Position numbers and translations under genes: made by a program
The notes under the pieces: generated by a model
What the model saw: only the letters and a program-made list of their open reading frames with translations
Told to the model about the DNA's origin: nothing
The model's database searches: none
Part shown: in pieces, positions 1-11,495 of the stretch
Layout of the letters: every line of letters starts with the position of its first letter
Position numbering within the stretch: position 1 is the stretch's first letter
Source of the DNA: Eleusine coracana subsp. coracana
Lineage: Eukaryota; Streptophyta; Magnoliopsida; Poales; Poaceae
Reading direction: 5' to 3'
NCBI GenBank assembly: GCA_032690845.1
Contig: CM064421.1
Location: 40,972,963 to 41,036,962, forward strand
Length of the DNA stretch: 64,000 nucleotides

Positions 1-121
1 TTCCCGGGGTGACAAATCGTTGTAGAGAAGACATCGTTGTATAGAGAGGACACTTCCCGCGGTGACAAATCGTTGTAGAGAGGACACTTTCCGGGATGAC
101 AAATCGTTGTAGAGAGGACAT
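1..121. repeat. 34-bp tandem repeat, about three copies
   Basis: A unit of about 34 bp with core GACAAATCGTTGTAGAGAGG occurs at 1-33 (with a partial internal echo of GTTGTA..AGAG), 54-87 and 88-121. Copies differ by a few substitutions. The array probably continues to the left of the window. No coding potential seen. Confidence 0.8.
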
Positions 122-1945
122 CCCATCGACGTCGCTACACCGGCATAGTGAGGACGTCCCCATCACAATGAAAACATGTGCTTTTCGTCCAGCTTCACAA
201 TGGACAGATATTTCATAATATCGCTTTTTAGCTCCACAATGAAAACATGTGCCCTATAGAGGTAGTCTACTACAGTTTCCACGCTTGGCAGCAAATGCGC
301 CGAATTCACAACAGCAGCAGACTCCACAGAAACGTAATTTCTACAGAGCATCGCTTCGTGCATGAAACAATCAACAGACTCCAAAGAAACGTAACTGTAC
401 ATATGTATTTATTAGCTTACTATAGCAACGGACTCATACAGATAAAATACTGCACCGTTGGCGTCGATATTCCTCCATAAAATATACAGTACCCGAAATG
501 TTCTACCAGTAGCTTATTAACACAGAGATCTTGGTACCGTTACCATGTCACATTGGGCATAATGTAATGTCTGTGTGGTCCTAACGCACGTGATGCACAT
601 ATAATGTCTTATTGGGTGCCACACGTCACAGCTGCGAACGTAGGATGGTGCGGTTTAGCAATAGTAGAAGTACTCCCTTTGTATTTTATTTGTTGACATC
701 TGGCAGTTTAAATTTGAACTACCGAACAAATTTAAAAACGTGAACAATAGAGAGAGTAATTCAGAGATCAAATCGAACTATCCAAAATCACGGCAGACTA
801 CCTTTCTCTGTCCGTCCTCGTGCACATTGCGGGCGCGTGCTCATGGACCTGGAGCCTGGTGGCTGGCCTTATTCCTGGTGCTGAGCCTGCCACGTCCTAC
901 AAGTTGGGAGACGCAGGCAATGACAACACTCTCGTTAAGTTGTGCATCACGCGGGGTACATCAATGACGGCCGGACTAAGAATAGTAAGGGTAAATAGTC
1001 CAACCCATGGGTTTTTTTCCACAAGGGAAGCTACGTGAATATTCTCAAAAGAAGAAGAAAAATATAAGTTAGTGTTGAAGTATTCTAGACTAGATTTCCG
1101 GACGAATTCATCAATGCCTAAATAGCCGAGAGGTTTATTTTGTATTGAATCCAAGCATATTTTATTTCAAAATATACATGTGTTTACATATGGACAAAGC
1201 TAGGCGTTGATGCTTTCGAGTGTACAGTGACCAGAGAAAAAGTGATATTTCAGTTTTTAGCATCTTATTTTCACGCGGTATTTTTTATACATGTGTCTAC
1301 TGCATCTAGATGATATTTAAACGCAAGACTGAGGTATGCATTGAGTCTAGGTCCTCGTCATCAATCTAGATGGTCTTTGACCATGTTGACACGCCTTTTT
1401 TACATGCTCTAGACACATTTAGACAACATAATATGCACCTAAAAAATTGTCTAGACCAACACGACACAATTCGTATGTTATGAGTAGTAGTAAGTGGGAG
1501 ATAATGACAATAATCAATTAATGCATTTGATTGAATTGTTGTTAAATTCTATTCATTTACTATCTGTGTCATTATTATGCTTATGACTTGTAAGAATTGA
1601 AAATTAAGAAGTGAAAACTCTTTGATGTTTGTTAATTACTTCATCAGTTTTAAAATAACTGTCATTCTATGATTCCATTTTTATTTAATAATAGATGACA
1701 TTTTCACTTTCCAATACATTTTCTCTCTTTCTAATATATCTTTATCTCTTTCCTACTTGTTTTCTGTACATCCCGCCCTTTCTACTTCTCCTTAACTTTT
1801 GTGTCCCAAGATAAAATGACATTTATTTTTAAATAGAGATAATATAATGGTATATATATATATATATATATTTGATTTCTTCTATCTACAGTACAAAAAC
1901 AGAGCGATATATATGGATTTCCTGCTGCTAGAATGCAAAAGAGTA
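122..1945. other. Gene-free upstream sequence
   Basis: I see no supportable gene. Short ORFs are unremarkable. It holds a short direct repeat CAGACTCCAMAGAAACGTAA near 318 and 373, promoter-type sequence at 770-1030 that recurs diverged at 2390-2790, and a (TA)n microsatellite at about 1851-1871. Confidence 0.6.
1851..1871. repeat. (TA)n microsatellite
   Basis: About ten uninterrupted TA dinucleotides in AT-rich intergenic DNA. Confidence 0.9.
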
Positions 1946-2156
1946 CTCCCTCCACCCCCAAAATACATGAAGTTTTAGCTTCGGACACGGGAATTAAGAA
2001 GAAGTTTAAAAGGTAGGTGCACAGGAAATAAGAAGGAGAGAGATAAATATAGAAATATATTGAAAAAAGAGAAAGTTACATCAAAAAATAAATATGACAA
2101 GTATTTTGGGACAAATGGAGTTGGCTAAAGTGCCAAATTTTTTGGGACGGAGGAAG
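1946..2156. mobile_element. Stowaway-like MITE
   Basis: The left end reads CTCCCTCCACCCCCAAAATA after TA (1944-1945). The right end reads TTTTTTGGGACGGAGGAAG. The ends are imperfect inverted repeats of the 'CTCCCTCCG..CCAAAATA' type of grass Stowaway/mariner MITEs. About 211 bp, AT-rich, non-coding. The right-hand TA is less clear (sequence runs CATA). Confidence 0.65.
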
Positions 2157-4690
2157 CATAATATATCTAATGCACCTAGATGTCATATGCATTATTTTCA
2201 CCTCATATGCATCATCTAAAACTAATCATGTGCACCGAATGGCACTCGGATCTTTGTAATCCTAGCTTCGTCATTGTGTTTACAGCAAATTCATACAAAC
2301 AAAGTAGTGTAGGTGTTCATCCGTACAATGTATAGTACTCCATTCTAAGAGATTTAGTTTCACGGCTGAACGCAGAGAGCGTGATTAGCAATGATTCTGA
2401 GTTCCAGATTAAACTACCCGAAAACACGGCGGCCTACCTTTCTCTGTCAGCCCTGATGCAGTTTATTACAACAAGTGCACAAATATGTCTTATATCCGAT
2501 TTATGCTAAAAAATAATACATTAAACAGAGATGATTAAAGTTTTTAAAAAACCAATCATAATTGAGATGCTCGTGGACCTGGACCACTGTGACCACGGCT
2601 ACCCCTTATCCCCTTACACTGATGTTGTCGCGCTCCAGGACATGCCAGACGCACACGCAGCCAACAACACACTGCCGTGGTTAAGCTGTGCACACACGCT
2701 GGTATATCTATCGCGGCCAGACTAGCTAGGGATAAATCGGTAAGGAGCCCAACCTATGAGATCTTTTTCAGAACAAGCTAGGAGTACATTTCTAAAAAAG
2801 AAAAATGTTTTATAAGTTGGTACTGTTGCTCATCTTTTCTCATCACATTAGACTTTTGGGTAAGTTAGTTGTAGTTGGTGCATGATATGATTGGGAGGTC
2901 TTGCTCCGAATCTTGACTGGCACGACATATATAATAAATTATATATTCGACACATATTAATTCCAGATGTCGTCTTGAGTTACAATATTAATGAACATGG
3001 TTTAGTAAACTAATTGTAGTTGAACTGTGTTACATGTTTGAGGCTTGATCGTGCAATTCATTATAATAAAGAGTAAATTTCAGTAGGGCCATGTCTGAGA
3101 ATTTGAGGCTTCTGTGCCAAATGCGAAAAAGTGCCCCTATATTTGAAAATGGTAATAAAAAGTATTAATGGATCTATCAACCATATACATACGTAATGCT
3201 TCACTGGAGCCTAGATTTACGGAAGGAAGAACGTTTTGGCAAGTAAGAATCTCTAAAGGATTGAGCAAGCAGAATTATTGTCAAACCTGGACATAGAAAC
3301 ATTGTTTCTTCTTTTTAGAAAATGGAAGACTTCCCCACACAATGTAGAAACATTGTTGCTTATTAACTGCCTTTTTCATATTAGGGGAAAAACACTTATG
3401 AAACACCAACTGTTTCTTCTTTCTTGCCGAATCATGATCTTTATGCTCACACCATACAGCTATTAATCTGTATATCCATGTTTCCTAATAGTATCATGCA
3501 GCACGCATGCATGACTCGTTGCATGTATGCATGCATTGCATGCACCCAAGATATTGTGTGGGAGAAATAGAATGGGGCCACACGAAGCAACATGTACCCT
3601 GATATTGCCGTATTTGGTTGGTGCAATTTAATCCATGCCACCGTCCCGCTCTGACAGACCTTTATTTGACGACGATCGATTGGTAAGGGGAATGGAGAGT
3701 CGCGGTTATTATTGTGAGCGCACGTACAATGTTACAGATAGAGGTTTTTATAGGACCACATAGTATTTTTGATAATGTGAAAGAGAGAGAGGATGATGAG
3801 AGAAAAAAATGGTTGTTTCATAAAACATTTATCTCATGCGCTAAAATTTAGAAGTATGAGATGACTTTCATACTATTATACGAGTTTTAGTGGTCTTTTA
3901 ATAACATATAAATATTTTTTTATATTTATAAATTAAGTAGTTATATAATTAATAAGAGACAACTGAACAATCTATAGTATAAGGACTGCAGCAAATACTG
4001 TAGCTCGAACACACTGCTCAGATTTATTGTTCAGAAATTACTGTATTGCTGGAATATCTCGACCGTACGTAGCAAAATCCAAAGCCTGAGATTGCTTGCA
4101 GTCCTTAACACTGCACCGGAGCCTGGTTCGATGATGCGGAGCCGATTGGCTATGTATATAGTATACTCGTCAGCCATGAAGGTACTAATCTTTGATGATG
4201 GTACTATGAAGGTAACTAATAATCTTTAATGATGCCCCGTGATTATCTTCTCAGCTGGCGCGATCTCATCTGGAGATCCTCGGCAGAGCTATATGTTCAA
4301 CATATATATGCGTGATCTCTATGTAATTTTTTTAGAATATGTAGAAGAGTTGTGTATCTTTTTATTAAGAAGAAGAGTTTGATTAACTGAACGACTGATT
4401 ACACAATGTGAGCCGGTGGAGACCGGTCGCTGGCAGCATCATTTGAAGTTACATGAAAGCACGGCGGAGCTACGAAACTAGCAAAAGCTATACACTAAAA
4501 ACAGCTGAGGAGGCAGTAAAGAGTAGTAAGTACGCTCAGCGGGCCGGGTGATATCGAGAGAGTACATCAATGTCCTGCTCCCGCCCAATCGAATAATTGA
4601 GATGCTGGTCGATCTCGGATCTTCCACGTCGATTGGACCGCATGCACATTCAACGCACGCAAAACACGTACCGGTGCTGCTGTCGTCCAA
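2157..4690. other. Intergenic sequence upstream of allene oxide synthase
   Basis: No gene recognised. It contains a diverged copy (about 2390-2790) of sequence at 770-1030, and a short stretch at about 2561-2585 (AATTGAGATGCTCGTGGACC) that resembles the AOS proximal promoter at about 4594-4618. A cluster of CATGCA motifs lies at 3500-3550. A direct repeat of ATGAAGGTA(A)CTAAT lies at about 4175-4215. Confidence 0.5.
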
Positions 4691-4711
4691 AACCTCCCGC
4701 GCGCCGGGGGC

Positions 4712-4719
4712 TATTTATA
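4712..4719 (+). promoter_or_regulatory. Probable TATA box of the AOS gene
   Basis: TATTTATA lies 228 bp before the ATG at 4940, within a CG-rich proximal promoter. Confidence 0.6.
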
Positions 4720-4939
4720 CCCCCGCCCCTCGCCCTCGCCAAAACACAAGCAACAAAGAGCATCTGAAACGTCCAGAAAGCAGGGAGAGGGAGAGCGCTG
4801 TAGAGCATAGCAAATTAAGCTCTCGGGTTCGAGTAGTGCAGCTATTATTACTAGTTGTAATCTATTACTAAGAGCTCCTTGCTCTAGGCCTGTAATAGCG
4901 AGAGGTTATTAGTTGTGCTTGAGCCTTGAGGTAGGGTGC

Positions 4940-6400
4940 ATGGCTAGCTCCGATCGTTCCAGCTCCCCGCGCCCCGTACCGGGCAGCTACGGCCTGCCGG
5001 TGATCGGCGCCGTGCGCGACCGCCTGGACTTTTACTACTTCCAGGGCCAGGACAAGTACTTCGAGTCCCGTGTCGAGCGCTACGGCTCCACCGTCGTGCG
5101 CATCAACGTCCCGCCAGGACCGTTCATGGCTCGCGACCCGCGCGTGGTGGCGCTCCTCGACGCCAAGAGCTTCCCGGTGCTCTTCGACGTCACCAAGGTC
5201 GAGAAGAAGGACCTGTTCACGGGCACGTACATGCCCTCCACTTCCCTCACCGGCGGCTACCGCGTCTGCTCCTACCTCGACCCGTCCGAGCCCACCCACG
5301 CCAAGGTCAAGCAGCTGCTCTTCTCCCTCCTGCAATCCCGCAGGGACGCCGTCGTCCCGGCCTTCCGCTCCAACTTCTCCGCGCTCTTCTCCACCGTGGA
5401 GTCGCAGCTCGCGCAGCAGGGCGGCAAGGCCGAGTTCAACAAGCTCAACGACGCCACCTCCTTCGATTTCATCGGCGAGGCCTACTTAGGCGTGCGCCCC
5501 TCGACCACGGAGCTCGGCAGCGGCGGGCCGACCAAGGCTGCGAAATGGCTGCTGTGGCAGCTCCACCCCCTCGTCACGCTCGGCCTGCCCATGATCATCG
5601 AGGAGCCGCTCCTCCACACGTTCCACCTCCCGTCCTTCCTCATCAGCGGCGACTACAAGGCGCTCTACAACTACTTCTCCACCGCCGCGTCGCAGTCGCA
5701 GTCGCGCGTGCTCGACACTGCCCAGAGCCTCGGCCTGTCGCGGGAGGAGGCCTGCCACAACCTGCTCTTCGCCACGACGTTCAACAGCTACGGCGGGCTC
5801 AAGGTGCTCTTCCCGGGGCTCCTGGCCGGCGTCGCCAACGCCGGGCAGAAGCTCCACTCCAGGTTAGCGAACGAGATCCGCGCCGCCGTGGCCGACGCCG
5901 GCGGCAAGGTCACCCTTGCCGCGGTGGAGAAGATGGAGCTGGTGAAGTCGGTGGTGTGGGAGTCGCTGCGTCTGGACCCGCCCGTCAAGTTCCAGTACGG
6001 CCACGCCAAGACGGACCTGCAGATCGAGAGCCACGACGGCGCGTTGTTCCAGGTGAACAAGGGCGAGATGCTGTTCGGTTACCAGCCGTGCGCCACCAAG
6101 GACGCCCGCGTCTTCGGCCCGACGGCGAAGGAGTTCGTGGGTGACCGCTTCCTTGGAGAGAAAGGCAAGAAGCTGCTCAAGTACGTGTACTGGTCCAACG
6201 GCAGGGAGACGGAGAACCCTAGTGTGGACAACAAGCAATGCCCCGGTAAGAACTTCGTAGTGCTCGTCGGCAGGCTTTTCCTCGTTGAGCTGTTCCTCCG
6301 CTACGACACATTCACTGCTGAGGTCGGCACAGAGCTTCTAGGCGCCAAGGTTGTCTTCACAGGAGTCACGAAAGCTACCTCCGGCCCTGGCACCGCGTAA
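4940..6400 (+). CDS. AOS: Allene oxide synthase (CYP74A), intronless
   Basis: Cytochrome P450 of the CYP74A type, 486 aa. The family dehydrates 13-hydroperoxy-linolenic acid to an unstable allene oxide, the first committed step to jasmonates, without O2 or a reductase. The ATG at 4940 (MASSDRSSS) is chosen because the open frame upstream has only a TTG at 4913. Visible hallmarks: an N-terminal PVPGSYGLPVIG block, a CYP74 I-helix region FNSYGG in place of the usual P450 oxygen-binding motif, ESLRLDPPV (K-helix) and a haem-ligand loop NKQCPGKNF with Cys at about residue 434. There is no obvious plastid transit peptide, as I recall for rice AOS2. The sister enzyme hydroperoxide lyase is the main alternative, but the C-terminal half matches AOS better. 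Confidence 0.93.
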   Translation: MASSDRSSSPRPVPGSYGLPVIGAVRDRLDFYYFQGQDKYFESRVERYGSTVVRINVPPGPFMARDPRVVALLDAKSFPVLFDVTKVEKKDLFTGTYMPSTSLTGGYRVCSYLDPSEPTHAKVKQLLFSLLQSRRDAVVPAFRSNFSALFSTVESQLAQQGGKAEFNKLNDATSFDFIGEAYLGVRPSTTELGSGGPTKAAKWLLWQLHPLVTLGLPMIIEEPLLHTFHLPSFLISGDYKALYNYFSTAASQSQSRVLDTAQSLGLSREEACHNLLFATTFNSYGGLKVLFPGLLAGVANAGQKLHSRLANEIRAAVADAGGKVTLAAVEKMELVKSVVWESLRLDPPVKFQYGHAKTDLQIESHDGALFQVNKGEMLFGYQPCATKDARVFGPTAKEFVGDRFLGEKGKKLLKYVYWSNGRETENPSVDNKQCPGKNFVVLVGRLFLVELFLRYDTFTAEVGTELLGAKVVFTGVTKATSGPGTA

Positions 6401-7600
6401 AATTTACCGTGCACACCCTGCAGCAAAGCCATAAACGTCCCGATCTCGAGATACGTGCATGACTAAACGAACACGGTTTGATGAGTGGGTATCATCTCTC
6501 TTTGTTATCGTTTTCACCTATGTAATAAGATACACGTCTTCTTGACGTGCAGTTGGATGTGTTTTATCAGTGTGTAACGCATGTTGTTGCAGTAAATTAC
6601 TATGATGTTGTGTATTACGAATCTTCATAGCATGCACATGCATATGTTCAATCAAGTACGTACGGACAGACGATGTACTCGATCAAATAAATTAAACTTC
6701 TGTTTTATCTCCTCTATATATATTGATGCAGACTAGTATGCATTTGGGAGTATCATAGTATCCAGAACAGCTGACGGTCAAAAACTCGGGTTATATGGAT
6801 TTTTACGACTTTTAGGATGAGGACGGAGGATCTAGATATCAATGCCGTTTGCCTACCACCAAACAAGTTAGGCACGTTATTTATCTCCCCGGCCCCGTCG
6901 TACTCCCTACTAGTCTTCTCAACTAAGGGCTGACACGCCCTATATTCATAGCCAGGAAACACAACACACACGCGACTTTACTGTAAAAATTAAGAAGACA
7001 GAGACGACACACCACTGAGGGCTCATACTCCTCGCAGTCGTCCCCTTGATAATTATGCAGTGGGGTACATTACAGATGTTGAACAAGTTGTCATGAACAA
7101 CAGAACAATCAACGCGTATACGAAGTGCAAGCCAACGTGAGATATAGACCTGCATGCATGCATGATACCAAAAAAATGGTAGAGTGTGGTTGAGCAGAGA
7201 ATATGTAGCTTAAGAGAATTGAATGAACATTTTTTTTACGGACGATTGAATAACATTTTTACTGTCCGTAAAATGTACCAACTGGTGTCATATTGGTTAT
7301 GAATCACGTGTTACAAAAATTGACAACTAATCTACTGCTTGTCCCAAATTCATTGGTCGTACGTGTTTGGTCCCAAACATTTCGTACGTGTTTATCTTTT
7401 CAATATAAAAGGTGCGGGTTACATTTCATGTCAGTACGGCCTTTAATTTGACATCTACTTATAAATGCACTAGCAAAGTGAGTTCAAAACGTGCACGCAA
7501 ACACAGATAATGCTAAGGGCATCGCTCTCCTAGGGGCATGATTGGTTAGCCGTATCAGTCCTGGCTAGGCTCAGCGCATGCACCCTTCGGTTGATTGGTT
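6401..7600. other. AOS 3' flank and intergenic sequence
   Basis: Contains the AOS 3' UTR and AT-rich intergenic DNA. No gene seen. From about 7535 the sequence (GGGGCATGATTGGTTAGCC, then repeats of GCCTGGCTCG to about 7710) looks like a degenerate non-autonomous DNA transposon of a common grass type, but I cannot define its ends. Confidence 0.4.
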
Positions 7601-7607
7601 TCCGATT

Positions 7608-7843
7608 CTATACATAGTTGATCGTGACTGACGAGATGCAACAGACAGTGCTCAGCCTGGCTCGTGGAATGCGTTTCTCACGAGCCTGGCTCGTGCACTC
7701 GTGGCCGATGCCGCCTAAGCTAGCTGTAGACAACTGAGCCAGTCTCAACTGAGAAGACAACCATTCACACCATGGTGTTTTGTGGTATATAGCGAACTCC
7801 TCGTAACTACTGTAATTTAACGAAGCACGTTGAGGCAGGTTGA
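7608..7843 (-). mobile_element. 3' part of an old LINE (minus strand), low certainty
   Basis: The minus strand opens with LNLPQRASLNYSSYEEF. The same NLPQR sequence ends the LINE fragment at 9590-9617. The two pieces therefore look like one older minus-strand LINE interrupted at the 17-bp duplication by the element at 7844-9589. The lower boundary is uncertain because other repeat-like sequence begins near 7790. Confidence 0.4.
7827..7843. repeat. 17-bp target-site duplication, left copy
   Basis: ACGTTGAGGCAGGTTGA, identical to 9590-9606. The flanking bases differ (C/A before, G/C after). Length and position suit a LINE target-site duplication. Confidence 0.75.
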
Positions 7844-9589
7844 GGCCTAGCCGCATCAGGGCTGCGAGTAAATCTAGAAAAGAGCTCCATTTCGACAATC
7901 CGGTGCCATCACATTCTACTAGACAATACTCTGTAGATCTTCCCAGAAGTAATTAGCAGCTTCCCCATGCAATATTTGGGACTACCACTCACCCTTGCAA
8001 GGCTGCGCCTGGTCCACCTACAGCCTATGTTGGACAAATCGGGTCGCCGACTCACCGGTTGGAAACCAAGACTACTAAATGCTGCAGGACGACTGGCCCT
8101 AGTCAAGTCGGTTCTTTCCTCATTGTCGACATACTTGCTCACGACTATGAAGACCCTCAAAAAATTCCTACAGGACTTGGACAAACATCGACGTGACTTC
8201 CTCTGGTCTGGCAACGAAGAGTGCAGCGGCGGCGTTTGTAAAGTGGTCTGGAAGAAAGTGTGCACACCATTAGAAAAAGGGGGCCTGGGCGTCGTCAACC
8301 TAGAGAAATTCAGTCGAGCACCCCGCATCCGGTGGCTATGGTTCCAGTGGGAAAGGCCGGACAGTCCCTGGATTGGACAACCGTTGCCTTGTGACAGAGA
8401 TGACAGAGCGATCTTCAACTCCTGCACGGAGGTCACATTAGGAAATGGAAAGAAAGCAAGTTTCTGATGCTCTAGATGGCTTGACGGTGAAACCCCAAAA
8501 GAAACTTCTCCAACGTTATTTGCATACTCCAAGAGGAAAAATAGAACGGTGGAAAGTGCTTTGCGGGACAGCAACTGGATACGTGACTTGCGGCACAACA
8601 TATCCACGCCTCTTCTGGATGATTTTGTCATCTTGTTTCATAAGATCAGCATGGTGAGCCTAAACAACAATGATGACTCCATCACCTGGACGGCATCACC
8701 GAGTGGCAAATATACAGAAAAGTCAGCATACTTGGTGCAAATTGAGGATTTGCCAAACAAGGTGTCCAACCGCATCATTTGGAAAGCATGGGCGCCGTCA
8801 AAATGCAAATTCTTCGCGTGGTTGCTTGTGCGGGATCGGGTATGGACTGCACAACGCCTACAGCTAAGACACTGCCCCAATCAATATTTCTGTCCAATGT
8901 GTCGTCAAAATCTTGAGACCTCCTTTCATTTGTTCATCGAGTGTCCAGCATCCCAAAGCATTTGGGCTAAGTTATCGGAATGGCTACACCTACCAACCTT
9001 ACATCTGACTTCTTGGTCTCAACACACCACCATTGCATCTTGGTGGAAGGAGCGCGTCAAACAACCAAAAAGCTTGGCCCGTGGAGTGAAGACGCTGATC
9101 ATGTTGATATTATGGGAATGGTGGAAGGAGCGGAACCAAAGGATTTTCCAACAAGAAGAATTAACGGAGCGACGACTGCTGTAGAGAATGCAAGAAGAAG
9201 CGATGACATGGGGATTGGCCGGAGCACGAGCTTTGCTCCAACTCCGTTAGAGTCGTGAGAATGTTTCTTAGGCGAAGGTTCATATTAGCCCTGTCTCAGT
9301 TCTCTATGCTTGGCCTGCGTGCCAAGTACTATGTTTTCCAGCTCCAGATTATTTCGGGGCCTTAATGGCCTACCTTCCGCTTTCAATCTTGGGGCGTGTG
9401 TGCCTCATTTCTTTTTTCTTTCGGTTTTCTCTTCAGACTTTGTACCACCTCTGGTGCTTTTCTCCTCTTCGCGTCCACATTTTCATGTGGCTTTTGAAAA
9501 AAAAAAGGGGGCCTGGCCGCATCTCACTCTTAGCCAGGCCTGGCCGCATCTCACCCTAGAGCTTACATAAATCACAATTCCAGTCGGGA
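7844..9589 (+). mobile_element. 5'-truncated LINE, plus strand
   Basis: Non-LTR retrotransposon remnant lying exactly between two identical 17-bp repeats. It begins inside the reverse transcriptase (SGLRVNLEKSSI), so it is 5' truncated, as is usual for target-primed reverse transcription. It then carries the RT C-terminal region and a zf-RVT domain. An A-rich run at about 9498-9507 could be the poly(A) tail. The 80 bp after it contain two copies of GGCCTGGCCGCATCTCAC and are not explained. The coding region is broken (stop near 7933; frame change between 8467 and 8549). Confidence 0.75.
7848..9184 (+). pseudogene. LINE reverse transcriptase C-terminus plus zf-RVT domain
   Basis: Visible motifs: QYLGLPLTLARL, GWKPRLLNAAGRLALVKSVL (distal RT region typical of plant LINE ORF2) and DFLWSG. 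After a frame change come KCKFFAWLLVRDRVWTAQRL and a zinc-ribbon-like CPMC..ETSFHLFIEC...SIWAKL, ending WEWWKERNQRIF. This order is the standard end of plant LINE ORF2. An in-frame stop near 7933 and the frame break at about 8468-8548 make it non-functional. No catalytic YADD motif is present because the 5' part is missing. Confidence 0.85.
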
Positions 9590-9617
9590 ACGTTGAGGCA
9601 GGTTGACATGAGAGAGG
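9590..9617 (-). mobile_element. Middle fragment of the old minus-strand LINE
   Basis: On the minus strand this continues, across the copia insertion, from the zf-RVT fragment at 16187-16340: ...PYQKEVW before the copia element, then KILSHVNLPQR here. It contains the right-hand 17-bp duplication (9590-9606) and the left AGAGG duplication (9613-9617). Confidence 0.6.
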
Positions 9618-10171
9618 TGTTAGGTCTAAACTTCTAGGCATCATTCTAGACAAGATCGAATCTGTGAAGAGCAGTTCTGGAGAGAGAGAGAGGGGGGGGG
9701 GGGGGGAGAGGGAGAGGGAGAGGGGTGAGTGTTACCTGGGTTATGAGGAAGCGGAGCGATGGCCGTCGCGGGGTCGATGGTCGGAGAGGAAGAGGTCCCG
9801 GCGGCGGCGCTGATTTCGGCCATGTCGTCGGCGGCGAGGATCTCGTCGAGGGTGTTGGCGAGATGTCGAGGAAGCGGTGACGGCGGTCGTCGGTGTTGGA
9901 GGTCTTCGGGTCTCCACTGGTGTTGTCCCGGTACGGCGGCAGCAAAGAGAAATCTCGTCACTGGCTGTGCCCTCCTTTAGATCGGGTAGGGTTTCTGTGG
10001 GGTGGAGTTGCGACTCAGGTGAACCTCGTGACTTGAGCCGCCGGCTCCACCACTCCTTTATATGGCGCAGGGTGACGGGGGCCCACCAACCAGAGGAGGG
10101 TTGGGGCGCCCCCGATCAGGGCGTGATCTGGGCTTTGGGCCGTTGGGCCCAAAGCTGGACATCTACTAACA
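9618..10171 (-). repeat. 3' LTR of the copia element
   Basis: 554 bp. It keeps a segment (about 9984-10128) that the 5' LTR lacks, including a TATA-like ATATAAAG on the minus strand at about 10058-10065. A G-run and GA-rich tract lie at 9680-9725. Confidence 0.93.
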
Positions 10172-10185
10172 TTCTCCCCCTAGAT
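10172..10185 (-). other. Polypurine tract of the copia element
   Basis: Minus-strand GATCTAGGGGGAGA directly before the 3' LTR, the expected plus-strand primer site for reverse transcription. Confidence 0.8.
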
Positions 10186-10337
10186 CTCTTTTACCATTAC
10201 TTTACATTTTCCATTTTATCACGGATTTACACATAGAGCATGTCTCGTCGTTACAGCTAATCGTTGATAGATTTAACATCCACTACACACATCTCCATTC
10301 AGAAACAGATACTTTTCTTTGGGCCCTAAGTCCAGAA

Positions 10338-10871
10338 TCATAAGGCTTCCCTTAATCCCATGTCGGCTACGTGCTTCTTGAACACGCTGGACGGTAGGCC
10401 TTTCGTGAGCGGATCCGCAAGCATTCTTTCAGTCCTAATATACTCATGACTTATAGTGTGATCCTGGACTTTATCTTTTACAACATAGTACTTTATATTA
10501 ATGTGCTTGGCGGCACTGCTGGACTGATTGTTATGAGCATATATTACTGCCGGTTCATTATCGCTATATAACTGTAGTGGTCTCTCAATACTGTCAACCA
10601 CTCTTAATTCGAGTATAAATTTCTTCAGCCAGTTGACCTGCCCCTTGGCCTCATAACATGTTATAAACTCGGCATACATGGTAGACCCTGCCGTGATAGT
10701 CTGTTTGGAGCTTTTCCATGAAATGGCTCCTCCTGCCAGGATAAACACATATCCCGATATGGATTTCGTGTTATCTGTTGCAAAGTCTGAATCAGAATAC
10801 CCCACCACTTGGAGTGCATCTGATCTTCTGTATACCAACATGAGACCTTTCGTTCCTTGCAAATATCGCAA
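10338..10871 (-). pseudogene. Copia RNase H region
   Basis: Encodes the copia RNase H block: VGYSDSDFATD, SISGYVFILAGGAISWKS, STMYAEFITCYEA, the DNEPAV segment and a C-terminal HEYIRTERMLADPLTKGL. It is separated from the RT part (11049-11495) by stops and frame changes. Confidence 0.88.
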
Positions 10872-11048
10872 GACTTTCTATATCAACTTCCAGTGCTCAG
10901 GGCCTGGATTACTCTGAAATTTGCCAAGCAACCCGGTGATAAATGCTAAGTCAGGGCATGTACATACTTGTGCATAATGTAAGCTTCCCATAGCCGAAGC
11001 ATATGGTTTCGTTTTCATATCATCGAGCTCATACTTATTCTTGGGTTT

Positions 11049-11495
11049 TTACCAATCCCCAAATCTTTCGCCCTTGACTATAGGAGCAGGTGTGGCACTG
11101 CATTTGTGCATGTTGAATTTCTTCAATACTTTTTCTATATATGTCTTTTGAGACAGTCCCAATACGTACTTTCTTCTATCTCGGCGAATCTCAATGCCCA
11201 AAACATATGATGCTTCACTAAGATCTTTCATGTCAAAGTTTGAGGAAAAGAATTTCTTTGTTTTTTGTAGTAGACTGATATCACTACTGGCTAGTAAAAT
11301 ATCATCCATATATAAAACAAGGAAAATGAATTTCCCATTCTTGAACTTTGCATAGATGCAATTGTCCTCAATATTTACTTCAAAACCATATTTCTTTATT
11401 GTTCCATCAAACTTTAAGTACCACTGTCTTGAAGCTTGCTTTAATCCATAAATAGATCTCTTTAAATGACATCCCATCTTTTCCTTTTCTTCCAC
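11049..11495 (-). pseudogene. Copia reverse transcriptase core
   Basis: Contains SIYGLKQASRQWYLKFD and the catalytic YMDD motif in FLVLYMDDILLAS, then LGIEIRRDR. It is the middle of the copia RT. The upstream part (11500-11970) is recognisable only in pieces with stops. Confidence 0.9.

Noticed and set aside
1..121. CRISPR-like array
   Set aside because: The 34-bp units are directly adjacent without unique spacers, and the genome is that of a plant; an ordinary tandem repeat.
4913..4939. Nine-residue N-terminal extension of AOS
   Set aside because: Opens with TTG; the ATG at 4940 matches the usual AOS start region.
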